64,000 nt of DNA from Candidatus Aminicenantes bacterium (lineage in GTDB: Bacteria > Acidobacteriota > Aminicenantia > Aminicenantales > UBA4085). Shown piece after piece: positions 1-8,448 of this stretch. The stretch lies in NCBI GenBank assembly GCA_026393855.1, contig JAPKZJ010000009.1:1-64000 (forward strand), given 5' to 3'. A program made the translations under genes and the position numbers. Every line of letters begins with the position of its first letter. Position 1 is the first letter of the stretch. The notes beneath the pieces were generated by a model that saw only the letters and a program-made list of their open reading frames with translations, was not told the origin of the DNA and did no database searches.

Positions 1-25
1 AAGAATTCGAATGACCAGAGACCGT

Positions 26-370
26 TCAATCCTTTTCATTTCGTTCCTCCTCGAAAAGATGAAAATCCGGCTTTTGGAAAAAGACGACCTTAATGTTCTT
101 GCCGGCGATTTCGAATTCCGTGCGGATCTCGGAGATCGGATTCGGCGCCGTCGCGGGACGCGGGAAAAGAAGGAAGGCGGCCAGGAGCGCCGCGGCCGCG
201 CCCGGAATTAAGGCCAACAGCCAAGGTCGGCGTCTATCCGATCGCTCCGCCCGAGAAGTGAACCTATCCGACGCTTCCCGAATCCGGCGATCCAGGGTGG
301 GCGGAACGTCGCGTTGGACGCTCCGGACCAGCTTGGCGATGCTTTCGTCGAGGCGTTCGTCGCTATTCAT
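26..370 (-). CDS. Small single-pass membrane protein, probable anti-sigma partner of the adjacent ECF sigma factor
   Basis: A 114-residue protein with a charged cytoplasmic-type N-terminus (about residues 1-48), one hydrophobic segment (about 49-69) and a short extracytoplasmic tail. That is the layout of small membrane anti-sigma factors, but no HxxxCxxC zinc motif of the ZAS type is visible. Its start overlaps the end of the sigma-factor gene by 8 bases, so the two are almost certainly co-transcribed and translationally coupled. The anti-sigma role is inferred from size, topology and position; no residue proves it. The next downstream gene lies outside the window. Confidence 0.6.
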   Translation of the reverse strand: MNSDERLDESIAKLVRSVQRDVPPTLDRRIREASDRFTSRAERSDRRRPWLLALIPGAAAALLAAFLLFPRPATAPNPISEIRTEFEIAGKNIKVVFFQKPDFHLFEEERNEKD

Positions 371-851
371 GCGTCACTCCCATAATGGTCTTGAGGGCGG
401 TTCGGGCTTGGAACAGAATCAGTTTGATGTGGCCCTCTTTCAATTTCGCGAGGTCCGCGATCTCGGCGATCGAGAACCCGCTCTCATAGAACAGAAAGAA
501 GATGTCACGCTCGCGGGGCTTCAGTTGGGCGGCATACCGATAAACCTCGCCCACGGCGCCGCCCGGGCTGCCCGCGGCCGAAGCGGCGATCTTGTCGGGC
601 TCGGGCAGCGATTCGGTGCGGCGGCGTTTCTTGAAGTGGGTCCTGATCTCGTTATGGGCGATCCCGAAGATCCAGGCCCCGAAAATCTCGTCTCGCCGGA
701 AGGATCGGAAGTATTGCAAACCGTGCAGGACCGTTTCTTGGAAGACGTCATCCGCGTCCGGCGAGAAATTTAGGGACTTGAGGATGTAGTTGTAGAGTTT
801 GGGCTTCAGCGGAGCTAAATAGTCCCAGAATAGACTTTGCGAAGTCTCCAT
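363..851 (-). CDS. ECF-family RNA polymerase sigma factor
   Basis: A sigma-70 family protein of about 162 residues. Region 2 carries the core-binding and -10 recognition helices, including the 'DADDVFQETV' segment. Region 4 carries the helix-turn-helix for the -35 element (ERDIFFLFYESGFSIAEIA, then the recognition helix). There is no region 3, as expected for ECF factors. A longer frame begins at 953, but that ATG has no Shine-Dalgarno sequence, whereas the ATG at 849-851 directly follows a GGGGGAGG run, so I prefer the shorter form. The gene overlaps the probable anti-sigma gene. The target regulon cannot be read from the window. Confidence 0.85.
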   Translation of the reverse strand: METSQSLFWDYLAPLKPKLYNYILKSLNFSPDADDVFQETVLHGLQYFRSFRRDEIFGAWIFGIAHNEIRTHFKKRRRTESLPEPDKIAASAAGSPGGAVGEVYRYAAQLKPRERDIFFLFYESGFSIAEIADLAKLKEGHIKLILFQARTALKTIMGVTHE

Positions 852-1062
852 CCTCCCCCTCGCGAGGATCGCCTGATCTCCGAATCCCCGCCTCGTCGCC
901 TCAGCCAGGCCGTTTAAGGCGGCAATGGCCGCAATAGGGGATTGGGTCTTCACATACCTTATATAACGGACGGCGGGAAAAGGTTAGCGACGGAGTCCGA
1001 TGGGCGGAAATCCGCCCTTAAGTCGATCCGCCCGCGGCTCCCGCGCCGCGGACGCAGGGAAC

Positions 1063-1140
1063 GTCACCGGAGCCCGATCTTGAGGCCGATCGGGCTCCGG
1101 TGTCACCGGAGCCCGATCTTGAGGCCGATCGGGCTCCGGT
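1063..1140 (-). terminator. Tandem 39-bp repeat forming two identical GC-rich hairpins
   Basis: Two adjacent copies of one 39-bp unit (1063-1101 and 1102-1140). Each contains a perfect 14-bp stem (arms starting ACCGGAGCCCGATC) around an 8-nt loop. They begin 13 bases beyond the stop codon of the S46 peptidase gene, so they are in the right place to end that transcript or protect its 3' end. No long U-tract follows, so a pure intrinsic terminator is not certain. The rest of the roughly 300-base gap 852-1152 holds only the upstream region of the sigma gene. Confidence 0.6.
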
Positions 1141-1152
1141 CGACGCTTCGGC

Positions 1153-3300
1153 TTAAAGCCCCATCTCCTTGATGATATGGGTCGCGCCGGAGAACTTGTC
1201 GGTCACCCACAGCACGTAGCGGATGTCGACGCTGATCGAGCGCTGATACTCGGGGATGATGTAGTAATCGCCGACGACGCTCTCATAGGACATGTCGAAG
1301 ATGATCCCGATCTGCTCGCCCTTGGCGTTCAGGGTCGGCGAGCCGGAATTGCCGCCGGTGACGTTGGTCGTGTTCATGAAGCAGGCCACGATGTCGCCCA
1401 TGGCCTTGTCGCCGTAGCGGCCGAAGTCCTTGCCCTTCCAGAGCGCCTTGACCTTTGCCGGCACCGCGAAGGGGAAGACGCCGGTGTCCTTGTCGATGAC
1501 GCCTTTGAGGGTGGTCATGGGGGTGTACTGGACGGCGTCGCGCGGCGAGTAGCCCATGACCGGGCCGTAGGTGAACCGGATGGTGCCGTTGGCGTCCGGG
1601 GGATAGGTGCCCTTCTTCATTTCCAGGATGGCGGCTTCATAGCCCATCTTGAGGTCGGCGCCTTCGCGGCCGAAGCCCTTGCTCTCCTCGCGGATGATCT
1701 TGAGCTCCGTTTCCATGGCCGCCGCCAGCTTCAGGAACGGATCGTCGGTCGCCGCCAGTTGGGCGGGCTTGAGGCCGAGCACTTCGAGCCGCTTTGCGCT
1801 GTCGCCCAGCTTGGTCGCGGCGTACATGGCGTCGATCCTGGCGGCGACTTCGGCGTCCGAGCCGGCCACCAGGGCCCGCAGGCTGGGCGGCCACTGGGCC
1901 GCGTCCGGCCGGGTGGCTTTAAGCCGTTTGAGGGTCCACTTCATCAGCTCCCGGTCCGTGGCGAAAACATAGCCGCGCTCGGCTAGGCTTATGTTCTGGC
2001 GCAGGCCCGGCATGTTCCGCTCCTGGTAGGCCGCTTCGCGGTCTTTATCGGGCTTTTGCAGCTCGGGAACGGCCCGGACTAGGGTATAGGCCTGGTTCAG
2101 GATGGTCGATCCGCCGAGGACACCGTTCAGGGCCGCGCTGCGGGCGGCGAAAGCCTTTTGCTTCTCGAGGTAGGCGTTGAGGTCGGCCGCGACCTTGCCG
2201 TACTTGGCCGTCCGGGCGGGATCGGCCGCGATCCAATCGAGGAGGACCTTCTCCTGCTCCGCCTTGCGGGCGATCAGGTCGAACTTCTGCAGGCCCTCGA
2301 GCTTGCCCTGCGTATTCTTGAGGCCGTTGTAGAGGCCTTTGACGCGGGAGGCGTAGCGGATCTCGACTTCCTTGTCGGCCTTGCCGGCTTGCTCATAGAA
2401 CGCGATCAGATCCTGGGTGTCCTTGATCCGCTGGCCCATCGAGTCCATGTCGGCCTTGAGCTCGCCGAAGGCGTAATTGCGGTACGTCCGTCCGGGGTAG
2501 CCCATAACGAAGGTGAAGTCGCCTTCCTTGTACCCGTCGAGCGAGGCCTTGATCCAGACTTTGGGCTTGTAGGGAATATTGGCCGGGCTGAAGTCGGCCG
2601 CGTTTCCGTCGGGCGCGACATAGGCCCGCAGGAAGGAGAAATCGCAGGTGTGGCGCGGCCACATCCAGTTGTCGACTTCGCCGCCGAAGTTGCCCAGGGA
2701 CTGGGGTGGGGCGTAGACCAACCGAATGTCCCGAATCTGTTTGAAGGTGTAGAGGTAATAGGCGTTGCCGCTGTACATGGAGGCCAGAGTGCAGCGGAGG
2801 TCCTTACCGCCCTTTTCGCCGGCCGCGATGAGGTCCTTCTGGGCCTTGTCCAGGGCGTCGTAACGCTCCCGCGGAGTCATTTTGGGCTTGAAGTAGGCGT
2901 TGACCTTGGCCGTGACGTCTTCGTAGCCGAGAAGGACGCCGGCCTGGTAGCCCTGGGCCTGGATCTCCTTCTCGCGGCCGGGAGCGATGAAGCCGTTCTC
3001 GATGTAGTCGTTCTCCTTGCTCGAGGCCCGTTGGATGGCGCCATAGGCGACATGGTGGTTGGTCAGGATGAGGCCTTCGGGAGAGACGAACTCGCCCGTG
3101 CCGCCGCCCAGGTTGACGACGGCGCTCATCAGGCCGGAGCCGTCCTTTTTGAACAGATCGTCCGGGTTCATCTGCAGGCCGAGGGCCTTCAGGTTGAGGT
3201 CTTTCATCTGATGGGGCATCCACATGCCCTCGTCGGCCCGGCCGAGGAATCCGACGAGCAGGATGAGTCCGAGAATCGCGATCCATTTCTTTTTAAGCAT
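1153..3300 (-). CDS. S46-family dipeptidyl-peptidase (DPP7/DPP11-like), exported
   Basis: A 715-residue exported serine exopeptidase of the S46 family, which removes dipeptides from the N-terminus of extracellular oligopeptides. Residues 1-21 form a signal peptide. The chymotrypsin-like triad is visible: His83 in 'TNHHVAYG', Asp219 in 'PRHTCDF' and Ser652 in 'GGNSGSP'. Length matches the family (about 700-720). The start at 3300 is set by GGAGG five bases upstream; the longer frame to 3498 lacks a signal peptide at its N-terminus. The residue 18 positions after the catalytic Ser, which is Gly in DPP7 and Arg in DPP11, is Met670 here, so specificity may differ. Confidence 0.93.
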   Translation of the reverse strand: MLKKKWIAILGLILLVGFLGRADEGMWMPHQMKDLNLKALGLQMNPDDLFKKDGSGLMSAVVNLGGGTGEFVSPEGLILTNHHVAYGAIQRASSKENDYIENGFIAPGREKEIQAQGYQAGVLLGYEDVTAKVNAYFKPKMTPRERYDALDKAQKDLIAAGEKGGKDLRCTLASMYSGNAYYLYTFKQIRDIRLVYAPPQSLGNFGGEVDNWMWPRHTCDFSFLRAYVAPDGNAADFSPANIPYKPKVWIKASLDGYKEGDFTFVMGYPGRTYRNYAFGELKADMDSMGQRIKDTQDLIAFYEQAGKADKEVEIRYASRVKGLYNGLKNTQGKLEGLQKFDLIARKAEQEKVLLDWIAADPARTAKYGKVAADLNAYLEKQKAFAARSAALNGVLGGSTILNQAYTLVRAVPELQKPDKDREAAYQERNMPGLRQNISLAERGYVFATDRELMKWTLKRLKATRPDAAQWPPSLRALVAGSDAEVAARIDAMYAATKLGDSAKRLEVLGLKPAQLAATDDPFLKLAAAMETELKIIREESKGFGREGADLKMGYEAAILEMKKGTYPPDANGTIRFTYGPVMGYSPRDAVQYTPMTTLKGVIDKDTGVFPFAVPAKVKALWKGKDFGRYGDKAMGDIVACFMNTTNVTGGNSGSPTLNAKGEQIGIIFDMSYESVVGDYYIIPEYQRSISVDIRYVLWVTDKFSGATHIIKEMGL

Positions 3301-3554
3301 GACGGCCTCCGGTTGGGGGTGAGCGTTCGGCGGGGCGGGGGAGCCGCTGCCGCAGGCATCTATTGTATGACGATCGGCCCGGCGCCGTCCACTGATCTCC
3401 TCGTTTTGCGGCTCGCCGCTCGGCGGCGACTGGCCGAAGGGAGCCCTGAATTGCAGCCTAGCTTCGGGATCAGAGGCTCGGAAATCCAGGGTTCCCATTG
3501 CCGGCGATTCCCTCTCCCCACCCGCAACGAGATGGAATGGCGCGGAGTTAATAG

Positions 3555-3568
3555 GTTGTGATCACAAC
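3555..3568. promoter_or_regulatory. Perfect 14-bp palindrome, possible operator
   Basis: GTTGTGATCACAAC is a perfect palindrome about 30 bases upstream of the candidate -35 of the MepK-like gene, in the 356-base divergent gap 3301-3656. Its TTGT/ACAA ends resemble GntR-type half-sites, but no cognate regulator is adjacent. The gap is AT-rich near the palindrome (3545-3600) and otherwise GC-rich with nothing recognisable. Confidence 0.4.
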
Positions 3569-3597
3569 AACAAGATATATCGTTACAAAATATTTGG

Positions 3598-3626
3598 TTG
3601 CACTCGGTCCTCTGAATCGGTAATAT
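3598..3626 (+). promoter_or_regulatory. Candidate sigma-70-type promoter of the MepK-like gene
   Basis: TTGCAC, a 17-base spacer, then TAATAT, followed about 30 bases later by the ATG at 3657. Spacing is ideal but each hexamer is only a partial match to consensus. It lies at the edge of an unusually AT-rich stretch. Confidence 0.4.
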
Positions 3627-3656
3627 CTCTCGTCTTGAGCCAAACCGCGATATAAC

Positions 3657-4229
3657 ATGATGACCGGAAAAAAGCTGAATCGATCGATCGGCAAAGTCGG
3701 AAAGACGCTGCCGGCCGCGATTTTTGCCATATTTATGGCCTTAACGCCCCTCTTTCCCATGGACGGCGGAACGCGCACGCTCTCGGGCGACCGACGGCTG
3801 TCTCTCTATGTCCTCAACAACCGCGAGCGGATCGAGATCGACTACTGCTTGGACGGCGTCTATGTCCCGGTGGCTTTGTCCATGATCGACCGCCTCCTCC
3901 GGGACCCGTTAAATGGCGGCGTCAAATCTATCGACCCCAAGCTCCTTGACCTGCTCTACGAGCTTCATGCCAAGGTCGGCGCAACCGGACCATTTACAGT
4001 GGTTTGCGGCTACCGTTCACCCCAGACGAACGCCGCTCTCCGGGCCCACAATCCCGCCGTGGCCGAGTATAGCCTGCACATGGAAGGGAAAGCCGTCGAT
4101 ATTCAGCTTCCCGGAGTCCCCCTTCAAACTCTCTATAAAGCCGCCTTGGATATGAAGGCCGGCGGGGTCGGCTATTATCCGAGATCCGGGTTCATCCACG
4201 TGGATGTCGGTCCGGTTCGCACTTGGTGA
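3657..4229 (+). CDS. YcbK/MepK-like murein endopeptidase (DUF882, M15-type)
   Basis: A 190-residue protein with an N-terminal membrane or signal segment (about 18-34) and a C-terminal zinc-peptidase fold related to M15 D-Ala-D-Ala peptidases. Probable zinc ligands are His141 and Asp148 in 'SLHMEGKAVDI' and His181 in 'FIHVDVG'; the 'CGYRSPQTN' turn is characteristic of YcbK. E. coli MepK cleaves 3-3 (mDAP-mDAP) peptidoglycan cross-links. The convergent neighbour 31 bases away is an LdtD-like L,D-transpeptidase, which makes those same cross-links, and this supports the assignment. The start has no strong Shine-Dalgarno sequence; the next in-frame ATG follows immediately. Confidence 0.85.
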   Translation: MMTGKKLNRSIGKVGKTLPAAIFAIFMALTPLFPMDGGTRTLSGDRRLSLYVLNNRERIEIDYCLDGVYVPVALSMIDRLLRDPLNGGVKSIDPKLLDLLYELHAKVGATGPFTVVCGYRSPQTNAALRAHNPAVAEYSLHMEGKAVDIQLPGVPLQTLYKAALDMKAGGVGYYPRSGFIHVDVGPVRTW

Positions 4230-4260
4230 CCGGCGGCCACGCCGATTTTCCCCTCCCGGC

Positions 4261-6009
4261 TCAACGCCCTGTCGCGGGGAGCGGGGCCGGCGGAATATCC
4301 CCCCCCAGCGCTTGGGCGAGTGCGGCATCCCGGCCATAGATATCCTTCCGAAAGTGAATGGCGCCGTCCGGTTCCCGCCAAGCCGTAAGATAGACGATAT
4401 AGACCGGGAGGGGGTCGGGGATGGAAAGCATTTTATTCGCGCCTCCGTCGATAGCCGCCTGGAGGCTTTCTTTTGTCCAAGCCGGGTCGTTGCGCAGGAG
4501 CGCGACTGCCAGGTCAAGCGGCCAGGCGATCCTAATGCAGCCGTGGCTGAAGGAGCGCGTAGACTGTTGAAAAAGCTCCCTCTGCGGGGTGTCGTGCAGG
4601 TAAACCGCCCACGGATTGGGGAACAGGAAGGCCAGCCGTCCGAGCGAGTTCAGGGGACCCGGGGCCTGAAGGACGCGGTACCGGAAATTCGACTCGTTCA
4701 GGGCGTTCCAATCCACGGCCGACGGATCGATCTCGGACGCCCCAGCGCCCCAGCCGTCATACAGCTTGTAGCCCCAGCGGCGGAAATAGCCTGGCTCCCG
4801 CTTGACGTTGGCCACTATTTCCTTGGCTGCGATCGTGGCCGGGACGTTCCAGACGGGGTTGACCTCAATTGTCGTCATCATCTCTTCGAAGACGGGGGTT
4901 TGGGCCGCGTTGGACCCGACGACCACCCGCATATCGAGGGTCACGGATCCATTCTCGACCAGATCGAGGTGGAAGGCCGGAATGTTGATCATGAGGTAGC
5001 GGCGGCCGAAGTCGCGGGGCAGCCAGCGCCAACGCTCCAGGTTGACCTTCAGCTGGGTCAGCCTCTCTTCGGCCGAAACGTTGAGCGAGGCCAGCGTTTC
5101 CTGGCCCACGACCCCGTCCGGGGCGGTCCCGAGGCGGGTCTGGAAACGACGGACCGCCGCCGCGACCGTATCATCGTAGACGTCCGCCGCCGCCGCAGGA
5201 CCCGCCGCGGCGGAGCCCGCGGCCAAGTCGCCGCCTAAAGCCAGCCTCTCCCGCAGCGCCAGAACCCGCGGCCCGGAGTCCCCGGGTCGGATCGAGGGGC
5301 CGATGGGTACCGGCGGCCAGCCCCCCCGGGCGACGACGTTGGTGAGTTCCCGGAGGGCTTCCCGCAGGCTCGCGTATTCCGGTCGGGAGGGTCGCAAGGT
5401 GTCCAGGGCGCCCGCCACGTCGCTCATATTCAGAGCCCGTCGCAGCACCGCTGCCGCGTCAGGGCGGTTCACTTGGATGAACCATTCCGACTCGATCATA
5501 GCCGGCTCGACGGTCCCGGAGGCGAGATGCGTGGCCAGCAGGATGAAGGCATCGCTCAGCAAGAGATCGAGGTCGGCCAGCCGGAGGGCCGAATCGCCGG
5601 CCGCGCCGCGCCGGTCCGTCTGCACAGCATCCAAAGCCGAACGGATGGGCTCGAGATGATAGGCGCCGCTCTTCAGCCCGTCCAGCCAAACTTGGGCTAG
5701 GACCCTGATCATGTCGTCAATGTTGGCCAGCGGCATCCCGTCCCGGGTCCAGGCCGGCTCGTACATCCGTCGTTCATAAAAGCGCTGTAAGGCCTCCGAT
5801 CCGACCAGGCAATCCCCGTTGCAGACCAGGCCTTCCCCTCGCGGTGAGACGGCCAGGCGTTCCCGGATGACGACGGCCGTATCGACGGGATCAGAGGGCG
5901 GGGGGAAAGCCTTTGCGGCGATTGACGGAAACGGCCGGGCGGCGATCAAGGCCAAGAGGGCGAAGCGGCAAAAATTCTTCAAATTCCATCCTGAAACATT
6001 GGTCTGCAC
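4261..6009 (-). CDS. L,D-transpeptidase of the YcbB/LdtD type
   Basis: A 582-residue exported protein. A hydrophobic signal segment (about 14-30) is followed by a scaffold region, a peptidoglycan-binding domain (about 255-325, 'LRERLALGG...DGVVGQETLASLN') and a C-terminal YkuD catalytic domain. The catalytic signature is complete: His472 in 'YLHDTP' and His489/Cys491 in 'SHGCIRI'. E. coli LdtD (YcbB) is of similar length and layout. The enzyme forms 3-3 cross-links in peptidoglycan in the periplasm. It is convergent with the MepK-like gene. Confidence 0.92.
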   Translation of the reverse strand: MQTNVSGWNLKNFCRFALLALIAARPFPSIAAKAFPPPSDPVDTAVVIRERLAVSPRGEGLVCNGDCLVGSEALQRFYERRMYEPAWTRDGMPLANIDDMIRVLAQVWLDGLKSGAYHLEPIRSALDAVQTDRRGAAGDSALRLADLDLLLSDAFILLATHLASGTVEPAMIESEWFIQVNRPDAAAVLRRALNMSDVAGALDTLRPSRPEYASLREALRELTNVVARGGWPPVPIGPSIRPGDSGPRVLALRERLALGGDLAAGSAAAGPAAAADVYDDTVAAAVRRFQTRLGTAPDGVVGQETLASLNVSAEERLTQLKVNLERWRWLPRDFGRRYLMINIPAFHLDLVENGSVTLDMRVVVGSNAAQTPVFEEMMTTIEVNPVWNVPATIAAKEIVANVKREPGYFRRWGYKLYDGWGAGASEIDPSAVDWNALNESNFRYRVLQAPGPLNSLGRLAFLFPNPWAVYLHDTPQRELFQQSTRSFSHGCIRIAWPLDLAVALLRNDPAWTKESLQAAIDGGANKMLSIPDPLPVYIVYLTAWREPDGAIHFRKDIYGRDAALAQALGGDIPPAPLPATGR

Positions 6010-6080
6010 GAAAACAACTCCCTTTTTTAATTTTCGCTATCCAGGCCGGCTTGTCAAGGGCGGCGCTGCTTTTTCCCTCC

Positions 6081-6110
6081 TTGAAGACGGGGGGCCGTTT
6101 CGCTTATGAT
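6081..6110 (+). promoter_or_regulatory. Candidate promoter of the alkaline phosphatase gene
   Basis: TTGAAG, an 18-base spacer, then TATGAT (five of six consensus bases), 24 bases before the GTG start. It lies in the 124-base divergent gap with the LdtD-like gene. No Pho box was recognised. Confidence 0.45.
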
Positions 6111-6133
6111 CTGGGCTTTCCAAGGAGAAAGCC

Positions 6134-7855
6134 GTGTCCCGATCCAACACTTGTCGACGCGCACTCGCCCTTGGCGTCTTAATCGCCTTCCTAGTTGTTG
6201 CCGGGCCCCCGATTTTGGGGCAATCCGCCGGCTTTACCCCCGCATCCGCGACGCCCCGGCAGGTCCGCGACCTGCGCGTGAATAATTTCATCCTGATGAT
6301 CCCCGACGGCATGGGGACCGCCCATGCGACCCTCGGGCGCTGGTACAAGTTCATCAAGACGGGCGACAACCGGCTGGTCTTCGACGACCTGGCCTGCGGC
6401 TTCGTCCGAACATATTGGGCGACCGGCCTGATCACGGATTCGGCTCCCGCGGCGGCGGCCATGGCCACGGGCTTCAAGACGTCGGCTAGCATGGTCTCTG
6501 TGCGCCCGACCAAGGTGACCATGCCGGGCGTGCAGGCCTTGGGCGAAGGCGAGGCTAATACCCCGGTCGCCACCGTTCTGGAAGCAGCCAAGGCCCGCGG
6601 CTTCGCCGCCGGCCTGGTGGTGACCTGCGAATTCCCGCATGCCACTCCGGCCGGGTTTTCCAGCCATTACATCCAGCGCAGCGCCATGGATCTGCTGGCT
6701 GAGCAGCAGGTCTACCAGGGCATGGACGTCGTCCTGGGAGGAGGCCGAAAATACCTCGATCCCAAGTCCCGCAAGGACAAGGAGGATCTGGTCCGGGTCC
6801 TCCAGGATCGCGGCTATCGGTATCTGACGGATCCGGCCGAGCTGGCTTCCGCCACGGAAAGCCGGATTTGGGGGGCCTTCGCCGAGACCAGCCTGGCCCG
6901 GGATTTGGACCGCGACCCGGCTAAGGAGCCGTCGCTCGAGGATATGACGAAAAAGGCCTTGACCGTCTTGTCACGCAATAAGAAAGGGTTTTTCCTGATG
7001 ATCGAAGGGAGCCAAGTGGATTGGGGCGCCCATGTCAATGATCCCGTCGGCACCGCTTCCGAGATCCTGGCCTTCGAGAAGGCCGTGGCTGCGGTTCTGG
7101 CGTTCGCCCGGCGCGACGGCCATACGGCGGTGATCATCGCCGCGGATCACAGCACGGGCGGGCTCAGCATCGGCAACCCGGACGTCGGCGACTTGCCGTT
7201 GGAGCGGTTCGCCGGAGCGATGAGCAAGCCCACGGCCACGCCGACCAAGACGGCGGCCGTGATCCTGGCCGATCCGCAGCCGGCCATGGATAAGGCCCGC
7301 CTGGCGGTCGCCTCCCTGCTCGGGATCGATGACTGGAAGCCGGCCGAAATTCCCGAGTTCGAGTCCTTGCTGCAGGAGAAAAACGCCAAGAAGCTGGAGA
7401 TTTTTCTGGCCAGAGCCCTATCCCGGCGGGCCGGGGTCGGCTGGGTCTTTACGGGCCACGGCGGTGAGGACGTCGGCTTGTACGGCTACCACCCTCGCGG
7501 CCCTCGGCTCTCCGGGGTCGTCCAGAACAGCGACATCGCGCTTTATATCGAGATGTGTCTGGGCTTGGACCTCAAGGGCCAGACGGCCGATCGCTTCGTC
7601 CGGGCGGATGCGGCCTTCGGGCCCGTCGGCGCGGAGTTGACCGTGGACGTGGGGGATTCGGAAAACCCCGTCCTGGTGGCGACGGCCAAAGGGCGGAGCT
7701 TGCGCCTGCCGGTCAACAAAAGCGCGGCCCTGCTAGACGGCCGCCCGGTCGAGCTGGACGGCGTCGTGGTCTGCACCTCCGTGATCGGCGGAAAATCGGC
7801 GCCCGAGCCCAAATACTGGTTTGTGCCGCGCCGCGCTGCGGCGCTACTAAAATAG
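6134..7855 (+). CDS. Alkaline phosphatase, exported
   Basis: A 573-residue phosphomonoesterase of the alkaline-phosphatase superfamily. Residues 1-29 are a signal peptide. The nucleophile Ser103 follows Asp102 in 'TDSAPAAAAMATG'. Further metal-site motifs are 'MIPDGMG' near residue 55, 'EGSQVDWGAH', 'AADHSTGG' and 'TGHGGEDV', together giving the usual two-zinc/one-magnesium site. The start is a GTG preceded by AAGGAGA, not an ATG. It would release phosphate from organic esters in the periplasm or outside the cell. After residue ~470 a short beta-rich tail follows the catalytic domain. Confidence 0.94.
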   Translation: MSRSNTCRRALALGVLIAFLVVAGPPILGQSAGFTPASATPRQVRDLRVNNFILMIPDGMGTAHATLGRWYKFIKTGDNRLVFDDLACGFVRTYWATGLITDSAPAAAAMATGFKTSASMVSVRPTKVTMPGVQALGEGEANTPVATVLEAAKARGFAAGLVVTCEFPHATPAGFSSHYIQRSAMDLLAEQQVYQGMDVVLGGGRKYLDPKSRKDKEDLVRVLQDRGYRYLTDPAELASATESRIWGAFAETSLARDLDRDPAKEPSLEDMTKKALTVLSRNKKGFFLMIEGSQVDWGAHVNDPVGTASEILAFEKAVAAVLAFARRDGHTAVIIAADHSTGGLSIGNPDVGDLPLERFAGAMSKPTATPTKTAAVILADPQPAMDKARLAVASLLGIDDWKPAEIPEFESLLQEKNAKKLEIFLARALSRRAGVGWVFTGHGGEDVGLYGYHPRGPRLSGVVQNSDIALYIEMCLGLDLKGQTADRFVRADAAFGPVGAELTVDVGDSENPVLVATAKGRSLRLPVNKSAALLDGRPVELDGVVVCTSVIGGKSAPEPKYWFVPRRAAALLK

Positions 7856-7869
7856 CCCGGCCCGGTCGT

Positions 7870-8436
7870 TTACTTCTTGAGCTGGGTCAATCCGGTAATA
7901 AACTTGGGCGCCCGCTTGAATTCGTCGAGGACGAGCTGGCCGTCGACGAACCGGCAGGTGGCGTCCTCATAGATTTTCGCTTCGCCCCGGCCCTTGGCAT
8001 CGACGTCCAGGATGACGACCATGAACATCAGGCCCGAATAAGGCGTCTGGGCTGCGCCCAGCTCGAGGCGCGCATTTTCGGCGATGAGCTCGATTCTTTG
8101 GCCTTTGTCCGTTGGGGTCGCCCTGGCCGCATGGAACTCGATGTTCATGCCCCGGCCGCCGGTGACGCGGAGCGAGCCCTTCTTCAAAGCCCGGAAGGCG
8201 GCGTGAAATCCGGCTTCGCCCTGATCGCTGTAGGCCTTGATGATTCCAAGGATCTCATCCGCTGTCGAGTAGCCGAGGATTTCGATGTTGATGGTCAGAA
8301 CCGGATCGGATTTCCCGTCGTTTTCAGTGAAGTAACGTCCTCGGTATTTCGTCTGGCCTATCGAGGGCAGGGTCAAGGCGATCACGGCGAGTGCGATCAA
8401 CGGAAGCGTCAGGCGGGAACGGCGGCTCAGAGACAT
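7870..8436 (-). CDS. Exported protein of unknown function, paralogue of the upstream gene
   Basis: A 188-residue protein with a clear signal peptide (about 1-27) and no recognised domain. It is clearly homologous along its length to the gene immediately upstream (8449-9036), sharing blocks such as 'RGMNI', 'FKRAPK' and 'VTGLTQ' or 'ITGLTQ'. Predicted secondary structure is mixed alpha/beta. Only 12 bases separate the two genes, so they are probably one operon that arose by tandem duplication. I do not recognise the family and assign no function. Confidence 0.8.
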   Translation of the reverse strand: MSLSRRSRLTLPLIALAVIALTLPSIGQTKYRGRYFTENDGKSDPVLTINIEILGYSTADEILGIIKAYSDQGEAGFHAAFRALKKGSLRVTGGRGMNIEFHAARATPTDKGQRIELIAENARLELGAAQTPYSGLMFMVVILDVDAKGRGEAKIYEDATCRFVDGQLVLDEFKRAPKFITGLTQLKK

Positions 8437-8448
8437 CGGGACGAGCGC

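Noticed and set aside
961-988. Possible ECF-type autoregulated promoter (AACC...CGT) upstream of the sigma gene
   Set aside because: The spacing between the two motifs is about 13 bases, shorter than the 15-17 expected for ECF promoters.
2158-3561. Long plus-strand open frame opposite the S46 peptidase gene
   Set aside because: It is antisense to a well-supported gene in GC-rich DNA and has a composition typical of shadow frames. The same applies to long opposite-strand frames at 9061-10398, 12722-13906 and 15748-17346.
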